DNA of 64,000 bases from Oceanobacillus alkalisoli (GTDB lineage Bacteria > Bacillota > Bacilli > Bacillales > Amphibacillaceae). The translations under genes and the position numbers were made by a program. The notes under the pieces were generated by a model. The model was not told where the DNA came from, did not search any database, and saw nothing but the letters and a program-made list of their open reading frames with translations. Positions 43,825 through 52,178 of this stretch are shown here, piece by piece. The first letter of the stretch is position 1. Each line of letters begins with the position of its first letter. Where the stretch lies: NCBI RefSeq assembly GCF_021556485.1, contig NZ_JAKGBW010000001.1:1-64000 (forward strand), in the 5' to 3' direction.

Positions 43825-44553
43825 TTATTTCTCATCTATTGTCGATTTGGTATAGTCAATGAGATTTCCATCCTCATATCCCTGATGGTAGGCGTGATTT
43901 TCTTCTACAGACGGTACCCTGAAAGGTACTGCCTTCCCGGTTATTTCTTCGGCAAACTTTTCTTCGACCTCTTTAGGAATCAGCACCATCAACGTATTAC
44001 CTTCCGACCTTAATTCTTCTATTTGATCATCAAATTTACTTTCAAGACCTTCGAGGAAACCTCTCATATAAGAATTTTTTACCGCAATTGTTATTCGACG
44101 TTTCCTATTTATGGAATGATCCATGTAATAATCCTCAACATACTTATTTGAATAGTGCAGAATAGCTTCATATGCCAATAAGTACATTTCTTTTGCTAAA
44201 TTCACATCTGACTCATATCCCATAAAACATATGGCGCTCTTTCTATTAGAAGTCTGTTGCCTCTTCCAATTTATAAAGTTTTTAACCCGGAAATTTCCCG
44301 CCATTATATTCGCAAGCTTTCTTTCCCACCAATATAATTTTTTATGGATTGTTACCTGTCCACTCTCTACCTGTCTTTGATTATCAGCATCAATATCAAT
44401 TTCGGAAATGGATAAATCATTTTCTAACATAATTCTTTGGGCCATTACGAATGCCGATTGTGCTTCTTCTTCATTTGGATTATTTTCTGATAAAGCTAAG
44501 AGCCTTTTAACTCTTCTTATTACTTTTTCATTTCTTTCATCAACAATAGCCAA
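43825..44553 (-). CDS. DUF2786-domain protein
   Basis: 242 aa. The N-terminal motif RVKRLLALSENNPNEEEAQSAF (abridged) and LENDLSISEID mark DUF2786. The remainder contains WWERKLANIMAGNFRVK and CFMGYESDVNLAKEMYLLAY, which usually accompany it in phages. Probably nucleic-acid related, unproven. TTG start after GGGGAGTGAG. Confidence 0.88.
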   Translation of the reverse strand: MAIVDERNEKVIRRVKRLLALSENNPNEEEAQSAFVMAQRIMLENDLSISEIDIDADNQRQVESGQVTIHKKLYWWERKLANIMAGNFRVKNFINWKRQQTSNRKSAICFMGYESDVNLAKEMYLLAYEAILHYSNKYVEDYYMDHSINRKRRITIAVKNSYMRGFLEGLESKFDDQIEELRSEGNTLMVLIPKEVEEKFAEEITGKAVPFRVPSVEENHAYHQGYEDGNLIDYTKSTIDEK

Positions 44554-44570
44554 ATATCACTCACTCCCCT

Positions 44571-44714
44571 TCAACCTATTATTTTATCTTCACCGTAATG
44601 AATATCATAATCCGTATCATATTCGCCGGATAAATTATATTCGGTGAAACAATTACCACAATAAGATGTTCCTTCATCCTCCTGAATCATGTATGGATCT
44701 ATGCAGCAATTCAT
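44571..44714 (-). CDS. 47-aa Cys-containing phage protein
   Basis: Small acidic protein MNCCIDPYMIQ..YCGNCFTEYNLSGE with CC and CGNC, a possible zinc or metal site. GGAGGAGGATAAAA precedes ATG 44714, which overlaps the upstream stop (ATGA). Unknown function. Confidence 0.7.
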   Translation of the reverse strand: MNCCIDPYMIQEDEGTSYCGNCFTEYNLSGEYDTDYDIHYGEDKIIG

Positions 44715-44956
44715 TTTTTATCCTCCTCCTTTCTTACATTAAGCAACTGACAAACATACTGATAACAGTCCCACATTTTCCTAAAACATTCATGCAGGTA
44801 ATCACTCGAAAGCTCGTACAATTTGAATTGATTCAGAAAAACAGTTAAATCTTTAATTTGGATAGATTCTCCCTGTTTTAACTTAGATATTTTTTCATAA
44901 ATTGGATCCGTGTCATTTCCTAGAATCTCGTACACGTTTATTTGCTCGGTACCCAA
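44711..44956 (-). CDS. Hypothetical early phage protein
   Basis: 81 aa if started at TTG 44956, which has AGGAGGGAAAAC ahead of it; the longer frame from 44992 has no site. Helical C-terminus with HECFRKMWDCYQYVCQLLNV. No family recognised. Confidence 0.65.
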   Translation of the reverse strand: MGTEQINVYEILGNDTDPIYEKISKLKQGESIQIKDLTVFLNQFKLYELSSDYLHECFRKMWDCYQYVCQLLNVRKEEDKK

Positions 44957-44966
44957 GTTTTCCCTC

Positions 44967-45164
44967 CTATCCGACTTTTTGTCGATATTCAAGGAGTAAA
45001 TAATTCATTTTTCTTCGGTTGTTCGGTCTGAAATATAAATCTAATTCTCTTGCATCGGACTCAAAGGACAGCACTTGTTTTTCAAACACGAGAAATTCAA
45101 TTAATAAACAGAGCGAGTGGAATTTTTCTGCAATCGCCCCGGTGTAAAGTTCCCTCAGATTCAT
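44967..45164 (-). CDS. Hypothetical early phage protein
   Basis: About 65 aa: MNLRELYTGAIAEKFHSLCL.., ending in a basic, aromatic tail. It follows dnaB directly. The start could be GTG 45176 or ATG 45164. Unknown function. Confidence 0.6.
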   Translation of the reverse strand: MNLRELYTGAIAEKFHSLCLLIEFLVFEKQVLSFESDARELDLYFRPNNRRKMNYLLLEYRQKVG

Positions 45165-45186
45165 TCCTTCACCCACCCTCTTTACA

Positions 45187-46458
45187 TCAATGTTTCAAGT
45201 CAGCGAATAAGTTGTATTCTTTGAGAAATGCAAGCTCTACAGTTCCTACTTTTCCGTTACGCTGCTTAGCAATAATGACTTCGATAATATTTTGTTTTTC
45301 AGAACTGGAATCATAGTAATCATCCCGATATAAAAATTCGATAACATCTGCATCCTGTTCCACGCTCCCACTATCGCGGATATCGGACAGCATAGGTCTT
45401 TTATCTTGTCTGCTTTCTACGCCACGGGATAGCTGGGAAAGAAGATAAACTGGTACATCCATATCTCTAGCAAGTTCTTTCAAGCTTCGAGTGATTTCCC
45501 CAACTTCAATATTTTTATTTTCATAACGGCGATCACTGCGAATCAGTTGTAAATAATCAATCATTACTAAAATATCTTTGTCTGGATAATCTTTTTTCAG
45601 TTTACTCACTTTAGACCGGATTTCATTAATGGTCTGTCCAGATTTGTCATAGATATGCATGTTCATGTTGCTGAGAATCCCCATCGCATTTGTGAATCGA
45701 CTCCAATCGTCAGCATTAAAATATTGCTTCGGATTTCGCATCTTATGCCCATCAATACGACCAATCGTGGACAGCATTCGTTTGTTTAATTGGTCCTTGA
45801 ACATTTCCAGCGAGAATATGGCAGAGACTCCGCCGTTTTCCCCGTGTACTTTAGCGTGGTTAAGCATTTTAGCTGTCTTCCCTACGGATGGACGTGCTGC
45901 AGAAATGATTAAATCCCCTTTTTGGAAACCGTCTAGCATTCTGTTCAAATCTTGGAATCCCGTGTCAATCCCACTTAGCCCAGGCTCTTGCTCTTCGATG
46001 CTCTGATATAACTGGCTCATTGCCTCAATGTGATCATAGTCATCATCATTATTTTCGAGCTCAATTTCATCGTACTTTTCAACGACAGCCGCCAGATCAT
46101 CCAAGCTGTGAATTTCCATCCCTTGAATTTTCCTGGCTTCACGTATTTTCCAAGATTCTAATATAAATTTCTCATAGGCCTTATAGCTTTCTAGTCTGGC
46201 CACACTGTTAATCAAGTCAGATAAATGCTTTCTGCCACCGATGCGGGATAAGTTAGTGTTTCCTAATCGGACAACGACAGAAACTAGGTCAATTGGTTCG
46301 TTTGCTTGCTCAATTTCTCGTAAAGTTTTAAATATAATTTGATTGTTAGCATTGTGGAAATGTTTTTCTTGTAAAGTGATTTCTTTGATGAGTTCTCCTT
46401 GCTTTAAAACACAGCCAAGCAAGCCGTACTCAGCTTCGAGGGTTGCGTCCAACTGCAT
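45187..46458 (-). CDS. Replicative DNA helicase (DnaB-like)
   Basis: 423 aa. N-terminal DnaB domain (1-95: EYGLLGCVLKQGELIKEITL) and RecA-like ATPase domain with ISAARPSVGKTA (Walker A, about 190-201), MIDYLQLI (Walker B) and QLSRGVESRQDKRPMLSDIR. Unwinds DNA at the phage fork. GGGAGCG precedes ATG 46458. It overlaps the G39P-like gene, encoding its presumed loader. Confidence 0.96.
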   Translation of the reverse strand: MQLDATLEAEYGLLGCVLKQGELIKEITLQEKHFHNANNQIIFKTLREIEQANEPIDLVSVVVRLGNTNLSRIGGRKHLSDLINSVARLESYKAYEKFILESWKIREARKIQGMEIHSLDDLAAVVEKYDEIELENNDDDYDHIEAMSQLYQSIEEQEPGLSGIDTGFQDLNRMLDGFQKGDLIISAARPSVGKTAKMLNHAKVHGENGGVSAIFSLEMFKDQLNKRMLSTIGRIDGHKMRNPKQYFNADDWSRFTNAMGILSNMNMHIYDKSGQTINEIRSKVSKLKKDYPDKDILVMIDYLQLIRSDRRYENKNIEVGEITRSLKELARDMDVPVYLLSQLSRGVESRQDKRPMLSDIRDSGSVEQDADVIEFLYRDDYYDSSSEKQNIIEVIIAKQRNGKVGTVELAFLKEYNLFADLKH

Positions 46459-46708
46459 CACGCTCCCATTCCGAAATGGTTTTTAAAATATTTGTATTAT
46501 GTGCTTCATGCGGTTTTATAATTAGATCAGACAGCGCTGGAGGAAACTTGTTTTCCAGAACATAGCGCTCAGCATTATTCATGACTACTGCTGGATTTTG
46601 GTTTTTTAGTAACCTTGCCCAGGTATCAATCTTGCTCTGATCAAAGTCAAAGTTTGGATAAGCGTCACTTATTAATTTAAGTACTTCGTAAACTTTTTCT
46701 CTGTTCAT
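46430..46708 (-). CDS. Helicase loader, SPP1 G39P-like
   Basis: 92 aa. YPNFDFDQSKIDTWARLLKN and ALSDLIIKP match the N-terminal domain of SPP1 G39P-type loaders (PF11417), which bind the DnaB-like helicase and release it at the origin. Adjacent to dnaB and the initiator gene, overlapping both. Confidence 0.85.
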   Translation of the reverse strand: MNREKVYEVLKLISDAYPNFDFDQSKIDTWARLLKNQNPAVVMNNAERYVLENKFPPALSDLIIKPHEAHNTNILKTISEWERDAVGRNPRS

Positions 46709-47505
46709 GACAAATCAAAGTCCTCCTTGCTCTTGCTTTTTGCAGCTGAAACTCCTTGAGGAGTTCGTTTTGCGAAGTTATTCAATGGCTCTGCCTCATC
46801 GATAAACTTTCTGACATCCTTATCACGCATTAAATCAGCTAACGTGTATTTATGTGTAAACCAATAGTCATCACTGGAATAAACAATTGCATAGTTGTCA
46901 ATGGCTTGAATAAGCTGTTCAACGGAGTAATCTCTTAATCTAGCTTTTATAGCTGAACGTATGGCATTCGTTATTTTTATGTGTTTAATAATATTTTTAG
47001 ATAAATAGTGATTGAACAAATCACGGACTGTATATTCTTCTTCTTCTTTTTCTTTTTCTTCTTCTTGTGGGCTTATCGTGGACGTATCGTCATACGTATC
47101 GTATAACCCCTTGAGCTTAATGTTCTCAACACGTTCTGCAACATATGGAATTAAATTTTTATCTTTTACCTCACTCAATTCCGAACGCACACAATCTTCC
47201 ATTGGTTTCCCACCACGTTTTAGGTTATATTTGCCCCAATTCTTAATAGCAATTTCTCTGGTTTCCTGATTGTAAATAACAATTTCGTGATGATGTATGA
47301 AACGATCTAGTAGTGAGTTAACACTTTCGATGGAGTAACCGATGTCGAAAGCCATTTGCTTTTTAGTAATCTGATAGATACCAACCTGTGTCGTGTTTGG
47401 GTTGGTTAGAAGATATAAAAAGAACAGTTTATCTTCTGGTGTCATCTCCTCAACAACCCTTGGATCATTCCAGAAGTCAGTCTCAACCATTCTAAATTTA
47501 GCCAA
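46705..47505 (-). CDS. DnaD-like replication initiation protein
   Basis: 266 aa. A winged-helix N-terminal domain (FRMVETDFWNDPRVVEEMTP, NTTQVGIYQITKKQMAFDIG) is followed by a Glu-rich linker and a C-terminal DnaD-like domain ending with YWFTHKYTLADLMRDKDVRKF. Probably binds the phage origin and recruits the loader. TTG start after CTAGGAGGTACACAAA. The origin may lie inside this gene, as in many such phages, but no iterons stand out. Confidence 0.88.
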   Translation of the reverse strand: MAKFRMVETDFWNDPRVVEEMTPEDKLFFLYLLTNPNTTQVGIYQITKKQMAFDIGYSIESVNSLLDRFIHHHEIVIYNQETREIAIKNWGKYNLKRGGKPMEDCVRSELSEVKDKNLIPYVAERVENIKLKGLYDTYDDTSTISPQEEEKEKEEEEYTVRDLFNHYLSKNIIKHIKITNAIRSAIKARLRDYSVEQLIQAIDNYAIVYSSDDYWFTHKYTLADLMRDKDVRKFIDEAEPLNNFAKRTPQGVSAAKSKSKEDFDLS

Positions 47506-47568
47506 TTTGTGTACCTCCTAGTGGTGTGTTTAAAAGGACCCGGTTAAAGGTCCTTTTGATATATGAAT

Positions 47569-48342
47569 TTAAGCAATAATGGTGATTCTTCCATTCTCAA
47601 TTTCTTCTATTAGGTGTTCGGACAAATAGTCACGGACATTAATAATTGCTTGATTTCTCCAAGCTCCACCGTCTGCCTCGAAGATTGCAGCACGTGGACC
47701 ACCTTTCATTCGAAAAATAAATTCACTGGATGGTTGTTCGATTTCTAAAAATGTCCGGTAAGGTATCAATGTGACCGGATTCGGAACCAATACATCGTCT
47801 TCGCTTGATAACCCACTTCTAATTGTTACAGCTTGGGAGATGCCGTCATCCCCCGTGTTCTGAACAGTTTCTTCCTTCACGTTTCCAATCACTTTAAGAA
47901 TGAGCCCACGGTCATTCGGCCTATCTCCGGAATCCTCATTCGATACGAAATTAGACTGCAGCCCAACGATTAATTCTTCGACACCCTGAAAATGTTCATA
48001 ATTAAATTGTGGAACAATCGCTCTAGCTGTTACAAGAGTTTCTCGTCCACCTTCACTGTCTAATAATCCCTTTAAAAGGACTGTTTTCTCATCATAAACT
48101 TGTAAAAATAAGTTGTGATCAATTCTTTCAATATTTGCATGTACATAATCTAATAAACCAGTTAATGTATTAATGTTTAGCGTCTCTTCTGCCCGGTCAA
48201 TTCTAGGTTTAATTTCTCTATGCTGACCACTTTCATCTACTGCAAAATGACGTTCTATCCCATCTCCATCAACCATGTCAACAAATCTTTCTGATGGCTT
48301 AATACCACCATTTATAAGAAATCGAAGTGCGTCTTTAATCAT
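47569..48342 (-). CDS. Conserved phage protein (DUF2303-like)
   Basis: 257 aa, acidic, alpha/beta. NTLTGLLDYVHANIERIDHN and GLQSNFVSNEDS, plus VPNPVTLIPYRTFLEIEQP, are typical of an early phage protein often annotated DUF2303-like. It lies between the terminator-protein-like gene and the initiator. GGGAGGGTAAT precedes the ATG. Unknown function. Confidence 0.65.
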   Translation of the reverse strand: MIKDALRFLINGGIKPSERFVDMVDGDGIERHFAVDESGQHREIKPRIDRAEETLNINTLTGLLDYVHANIERIDHNLFLQVYDEKTVLLKGLLDSEGGRETLVTARAIVPQFNYEHFQGVEELIVGLQSNFVSNEDSGDRPNDRGLILKVIGNVKEETVQNTGDDGISQAVTIRSGLSSEDDVLVPNPVTLIPYRTFLEIEQPSSEFIFRMKGGPRAAIFEADGGAWRNQAIINVRDYLSEHLIEEIENGRITIIA

Positions 48343-48344
48343 TT

Positions 48345-48767
48345 TTAATTACCCTCCCGTAGGTTAATAACTTTCTTTTCTTTTATTTTTTCCTCTTCAT
48401 CCACTGGATCACCGACATCTGTTTTCTGTTGCAAATCATCATCAAAATATGTCTGTCCTGGAACGGAAGACTTAAGTTCTCTTGCCTCAACCCTTCCAGA
48501 TTTGATATCTTTTCCAGTAAGAACCGTTGTTGATACTCCTTTAATTTTTGCTAGTTTGGTTACGAAGTCACTGTTTACTGCAATTGTTTGGCGATTTTCA
48601 TCCGGAAGAAATTCTAGTTTGATAGTTATAGTTCGCTTGTGCTTAGCTTCGGTGTTTTTATCATGAATGTTGTCAAAAACCTTCTCTAATTCAATGTCTA
48701 GTTTCCCTTGTATGGATCCATTGCCAAGTTGCGATAAAGGTAGATGAATATTTTTTGTTTGAGACAA
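48345..48767 (-). CDS. Phage replication-terminator-like protein
   Basis: 140 aa, with SQTKNIHLPLSQLGNGSIQG, and LSQLGNGSIQGKLDIELEKVF in a fold region shared by small early phage proteins annotated as replication terminator protein. TTG start at 48767, with GAGGAGGGAC upstream; the ATG at 48785 lies in front of that site. Two bases separate it from the next gene, so the two are co-expressed. Confidence 0.6.
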   Translation of the reverse strand: MSQTKNIHLPLSQLGNGSIQGKLDIELEKVFDNIHDKNTEAKHKRTITIKLEFLPDENRQTIAVNSDFVTKLAKIKGVSTTVLTGKDIKSGRVEARELKSSVPGQTYFDDDLQQKTDVGDPVDEEEKIKEKKVINLREGN

Positions 48768-48830
48768 TTTACAGTCCCTCCTCATGGGCTTATTTGATAT
48801 GATTCAAAGAATATGGGCTCTGCAGGCACT

Positions 48831-49001
48831 CTAAGATTCAACTCCTTTTCTTTCACATATTGCAAACCCATTTTCTTCATACAAAAATACATAATGGGGG
48901 TAACGCAGCATGTAATTCAGAATATAACCCCTTAAGTCCTTGTCATATTTCGCCTGTTCAAATATCCTCTTGGGCAATAATATCTTGTAAGTATCAATCA
49001 T
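48831..49001 (-). CDS. Small hypothetical phage protein
   Basis: 56 aa: MIDTYKILLPKRIFEQAKYD.., ending in YVFLYEENGFAICERKGVES. GGGG lies about 7 bases before the ATG. Coding character is good and it sits in line with the early operon. Unknown function. Confidence 0.65.
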   Translation of the reverse strand: MIDTYKILLPKRIFEQAKYDKDLRGYILNYMLRYPHYVFLYEENGFAICERKGVES

Positions 49002-49044
49002 AATTAACCCCTACAATTCGTCAGTATTAGTTAGAAACCCACGG

Positions 49045-49218
49045 TTATTTCTTACACATGATCAGCAAAGGTTCGGGATAAAGTACAGCCGTCGCTCTCT
49101 TACTATGATTGTCTTTCGTGTAAGGAAATTTATGCTGCAAATTTCGCAACGCATCCCCTCGATAATCACCTTTCGCATAGACTTTTTTGGTGTTTTGACC
49201 GACGATTTTATACAACAT
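49045..49218 (-). CDS. Small hypothetical phage protein
   Basis: 57 aa: MLYKIVGQNTKKVYAKGDYR.., ending PEPLLIMCKK. AAGGAGGATTAA is ideally placed before the ATG. Unknown function. A 13-codon frame with its own AAAGGG site ends in the same binding site, possibly a leader. Confidence 0.7.
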   Translation of the reverse strand: MLYKIVGQNTKKVYAKGDYRGDALRNLQHKFPYTKDNHSKRATAVLYPEPLLIMCKK

Positions 49219-49422
49219 TTAATCCTCCTTCCAATCCAATATGTAATAAGGGATAATCATCCCTTTAGCGAGCAAGAACTAGGGGGATTGTGTGAAAAAA
49301 AGGGGTGTTCTTGCCCACTGAAGGAAGGACTAGCCTTCCCAAAAATATTCTGTTGTGGTAAACTTGAATTAACTAAATTAATTCGTCAAAATTAGTTAGT
49401 AACTCACGTCTGCAAACGTGGG

Positions 49423-49659
49423 TTATTTTTTTAGCTTCACATTGTTAACGATTTTTAACTTTTCTTTTTCTCCGACGCAAAAATTCATTTCCCAATCTTC
49501 CCTAGGGCGAATAGTTTCCAGGCTTATTTCTACACCATCGAAAATTCTCGTTTCCTGTTCAGCCTCTTTAATTGTTGGGATATTAAATCTCTGCATTTTT
49601 ATCTCATATCCCATATCCAACAGCTCACCGATTGTGTAATCTCTATAATTTTTTCGCAT
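49423..49659 (-). CDS. Hypothetical early phage protein
   Basis: 78 aa from ATG 49659 (GGGG 6 bases upstream), beginning MRKNYRDYTIGELLDMGYEI. The frame extends upstream inside the preceding gene. The sequence downstream (49219-49422, about 200 bp) has hairpins but no convincing gene. Confidence 0.65.
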   Translation of the reverse strand: MRKNYRDYTIGELLDMGYEIKMQRFNIPTIKEAEQETRIFDGVEISLETIRPREDWEMNFCVGEKEKLKIVNNVKLKK

Positions 49660-49849
49660 ATTTATCCCCATATCTTTTTGCATCTCTCCTTGCATTTTCA
49701 AATACTCTTTTTATAGAGGCTAACTTAATTTCACTTTCTCCATTTTCCTCATGATATTCCGCAATTCCTTGCACTCCACCACTCAGATGGAGAAGAAAAA
49801 TATGATGTTCTTCTCTAGTTAGATCCTCGGTATACTTGCTCCAATCCAC
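49643..49849 (-). CDS. Hypothetical early phage protein
   Basis: 68 aa: MDWSKYTEDLTREEHHIFLL.., helical, ending in RRDAKRYGDKYAKKL. GTG start after GGAGGGG. It overlaps the next gene by 17 bp. Unknown function. Confidence 0.7.
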   Translation of the reverse strand: MDWSKYTEDLTREEHHIFLLHLSGGVQGIAEYHEENGESEIKLASIKRVFENARRDAKRYGDKYAKKL

Positions 49850-49860
49850 TAAAACCCCTC

Positions 49861-49971
49861 CTAATTAGCTACCTTTTTATTTTTTAATTGTGTTCTAACG
49901 TAAGCGCGTCTGATTTCTAAGTACCTATCAATCGGCTTCATCTCTAACCATTCGTTTGCTTTTATATTCAA
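49861..49971 (-). CDS. 36-aa basic phage peptide
   Basis: MNIKANEWLEMKPIDRYLEI.., with a basic tail. TTG start after GGGGAGGGATTAA. Short, but with an excellent binding site and in operon order, so probably expressed. Confidence 0.55.
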   Translation of the reverse strand: MNIKANEWLEMKPIDRYLEIRRAYVRTQLKNKKVAN

Positions 49972-50055
49972 CTTAATCCCTCCCCGTCATTAATGCATAA
50001 TACAGAAGCACCAGTGTTCCTATTCAACTTCGATCTATCAATCATTGTTAAAATC

Positions 50056-50163
50056 TCAATATCCAGCTGCCTTCACATATTGTTTACTTTCAACTAGATC
50101 AAAAGCAGTATCCATGCAGTAGTGATAACATTGCAGTTCTCTTGTCATTTTTTCATGAGTCAT
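50056..50163 (-). CDS. 35-aa hypothetical phage peptide
   Basis: MTHEKMTRELQCYHYCMDTA.., helical with two cysteines. GGGGG is 8 bases before ATG 50163; another ATG at 50169 is too close. Low-certainty small gene. Confidence 0.45.
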   Translation of the reverse strand: MTHEKMTRELQCYHYCMDTAFDLVESKQYVKAAGY

Positions 50164-50213
50164 TTTCATGCCCCCATTACATTAAGCGTCTGTCCACGCG
50201 TTTTTTTATTTTT

Positions 50214-50498
50214 TTACTGCCATTCATCCATAATTTCGCGAATTACATTTAAGCTTTCTTCATAAAACCAAAATCGTTTCCCTTTTTCTTTTCGACGCTC
50301 CAGTAATTTCATTCGTGGATCATGGAGAATCTCTTGTTCCAGGAATGACTTCGACATACAAGTCATTTCAGATAACTTGTTAATATCCACTAGAAACAGT
50401 TGCTGGTTTATTTGTTTTTGGAGTTGTTCCTCAATAAAATCCTTAACTTGTTCTTGGTTAATATTCACCGTTACTTCTGCAGCCGGAATCACCATCAT
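50214..50498 (-). CDS. DUF771-like phage protein
   Basis: About 93 aa. VDINKLSEMTCMSKSFLEQE and HDPRMKLLERRKEKGKRFWF resemble DUF771 proteins, with a helix-turn-helix-like centre, found just after cro-like genes in Bacillus phages. Several closely spaced starts follow GGAGG. Function unknown, possibly DNA binding. Confidence 0.75.
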   Translation of the reverse strand: MMVIPAAEVTVNINQEQVKDFIEEQLQKQINQQLFLVDINKLSEMTCMSKSFLEQEILHDPRMKLLERRKEKGKRFWFYEESLNVIREIMDEWQ

Positions 50499-50524
50499 CC
50501 CTCCATTTCATTATCTATTTTTTC

Positions 50525-50809
50525 TTACATAAATCTTAAAAGTAATGACCCCAATGTACTTATTGTCGGTAGACTTTCAATCAATTGCTGCATAATTGCA
50601 ATCCCGTCAAGGCCATATAAGTATGCAACCATTACCTCCTGAGCTTGGGTATTGTTCAACCATGCTTGGAATAAAGATATAGTTGGTTCCTTTGTGCCGT
50701 TCTCATATTTAGATACATCAGACTGGTTGATGTGTAACCGATGTGCTAATTCCTCCTGACTTAAATCTGATCGAGTCCGGCACGCTTTTAAAATCGCACC
50801 GTATTTCAC
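50525..50809 (-). CDS. XRE-family helix-turn-helix protein
   Basis: 94 aa. HTH at about residues 12-45 (SQEELAHRLHINQSDVSKYE). The C-terminal half is hydrophobic-helical. GTG start after GGGGGTGAATTA. Second early regulator, possibly antirepressor-like. Confidence 0.85.
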   Translation of the reverse strand: MKYGAILKACRTRSDLSQEELAHRLHINQSDVSKYENGTKEPTISLFQAWLNNTQAQEVMVAYLYGLDGIAIMQQLIESLPTISTLGSLLLRFM

Positions 50810-50895
50810 TAATTCACCCCCTTATTCTGAATTGGAATATTATTCATTGAGGGTAAGACTTATAATTAAATTAGAAACTGTCGGCTGGATATAAT

Positions 50896-51054
50896 TTATT
50901 CGTTTTTAACTGCAGCACAGATACCGAGAATATGAAATGCCAGTTGTTCTGCATCTTCTACAGTTAAATTTAATGATGAGTCGATACCTTCTGTTGCTTC
51001 GTTATTAATTGACGGATCCATCTTCATGATTTCTTGCATATTCAAGTTGGGCAT
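50896..51054 (-). CDS. Small early protein overlapping the preceding frame
   Basis: 52 aa: MPNLNMQEIMKMDPSINNEA.., helical C-terminus with LTVEDAEQLAFHILGICAAV. It overlaps the previous 38-aa frame by 50 bp in another frame and has no clear binding site; translation coupling is possible. Confidence 0.5.
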   Translation of the reverse strand: MPNLNMQEIMKMDPSINNEATEGIDSSLNLTVEDAEQLAFHILGICAAVKNE

Positions 51055-51121
51055 AATTTAATTCGAAGTAGCCAAGTTCCGACTGAATGACAACATTTTC
51101 ATCATCATGTAGTTTTAGCAA
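51005..51121 (-). CDS. 38-aa early phage peptide
   Basis: MLKLHDDENVVIQSELGYFE.., TTG start after AAAGGGAGGGGTTAAA, a strong site. Acidic, unknown function, directly after the cro-like gene. Confidence 0.55.
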   Translation of the reverse strand: MLKLHDDENVVIQSELGYFELNYAQLEYARNHEDGSVN

Positions 51122-51151
51122 TTTAACCCCTCCCTTTAATTTTAATTTAAT

Positions 51152-51364
51152 TCATAACAGAAACGGAATGTGTCTGTTATGATTAAAAAAAATTTCATCA
51201 ATTGATAATCCATAATAATCAGCAATTTTTTTAGCCAATGTTAAGGACGGTGTTCTGTCCCCCCTTTCAATAGCACCTAGCATTTGTGGCGTGATATTCA
51301 ATGCTTTTGCGACATCTTTACGGGATTCTTTACCACGGCATTCAATTAACTTTTCTCTTACCAA
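51152..51364 (-). CDS. Cro-like XRE regulator
   Basis: 70 aa, HTH at about 14-38 (SRKDVAKALNITPQMLGAIE) and the common tail PSLTLAKKIADYYGLSIDEI. TTG start after GAGGTGATTTTTA. Divergent from the repressor and first gene of the lytic transcript; its promoter carries the operators. Confidence 0.9.
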   Translation of the reverse strand: MVREKLIECRGKESRKDVAKALNITPQMLGAIERGDRTPSLTLAKKIADYYGLSIDEIFFNHNRHIPFLL

Positions 51365-51385
51365 TAAAAATCACCTCACCTCGCC

Positions 51386-51501
51386 GGAAACGTTTTGTTT
51401 CCTTGTTGATTCTTAGTGTATAGAAACACTCTGTGTCTGTCAATGGTTTTTAGAAACTTTTTGTGTCTTTTATGGATTGGAAACCTTTTGTTTCCTATAA
51501 T
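51386..51501. promoter_or_regulatory. Immunity control region: divergent promoters and four operators
   Basis: Four 17-bp dyads fit [GA]GAAAC-N5-GT[TG]TC[CT]: 51386-51402, 51422-51438, 51452-51468 and 51479-51495. The leftward lytic promoter is TTGACA (51443-51438), 17 bp, TACACT (51420-51415), with the second operator filling its spacer. The rightward repressor gene has TATAAT at 51496-51501, touching the fourth operator. Confidence 0.85.
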
Positions 51502-51522
51502 ATAACTAGAGGATGATGCTTA

Positions 51523-51939
51523 ATGTTAAAGGATAGATTGATTTTATTACGTAGAGAAAAGGGTTATAGCCAATATGAGGTTGCAGAAAGATTAGGCTTT
51601 TCACGTGGTAAACTTGCAAATTATGAGCAAGGAACAAGACAGCCTGATTACGATACCTTAGAGATAATAGCTGATTTTTATGATGTTTCAACTGATTATC
51701 TTTTAGGTAGAACAGATAATCCAAGTTTTCCTCAAGAGGAAGAACAAGAAGATTCTTTGGAACAAATCAATAAACTCCTCAAAAAATACAACATAGATCA
51801 ATCTGGATTTTTCGACATAGAGAAATGGAAATCGATGGGACCTGAGGAAATTAAGCAATTGGAAAGCTATTTTCAATTTATCGTATCTGAGGCAGAGAAG
51901 AAAAATAAAGATAAGAACACCTCATCTGATACCGATTAA
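51523..51939 (+). CDS. CI-like phage repressor
   Basis: 138 aa. The N-terminal HTH (SQYEVAERLGFSRGKLANYE, about 16-35) is followed by ISTDYLLGRTDNP-type hinge and an acidic helical C-terminus. No LexA-like peptidase domain is present. Induction would thus need the metalloprotease at 54.7 kb, as with ImmR/ImmA. AGAGGATG precedes the ATG. Confidence 0.9.
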   Translation: MLKDRLILLRREKGYSQYEVAERLGFSRGKLANYEQGTRQPDYDTLEIIADFYDVSTDYLLGRTDNPSFPQEEEQEDSLEQINKLLKKYNIDQSGFFDIEKWKSMGPEEIKQLESYFQFIVSEAEKKNKDKNTSSDTD

Positions 51940-52138
51940 AAGAATAATAGTACCATACTGTGTTTTAAAGCAAATAATTGCAGGTTATAGCAGTTATGAA
52001 GAGCAAAGTCATACTGATTTCAAGTAAAAAAAGTACGTACAAATGCAACAAATAAGCATATAAACAGCATTTGAGATAAACAATAACTTAATAATATTAT
52101 ATTAAAGACAGATATGCAGAAATAATACAAAACGAGTA

Positions 52139-52178
52139 AAACACACCAGGATAACTTTTATTTTGGTGTGATTTTTAT
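52139..52178 (+). terminator. Terminator after the repressor gene
   Basis: CACACCA / TTGGTGTG stem followed by ATTTTTAT. The remaining spacer 51940-52310 holds no gene that I can support; a TTGACA at 52237-52242 could be a -35 for the helicase cassette. Confidence 0.7.

Noticed and set aside
46705-47505. Phage replication origin within the initiator gene
   Set aside because: Common in this phage type, but I could not identify convincing iterons or an AT-rich unwinding element.
50186-50199. GCGTCTGTCCACGC, also present at 55217-55230
   Set aside because: A 14-bp match in 64 kb is not rare by chance. The two contexts (spacer and integrase leader) share nothing else.
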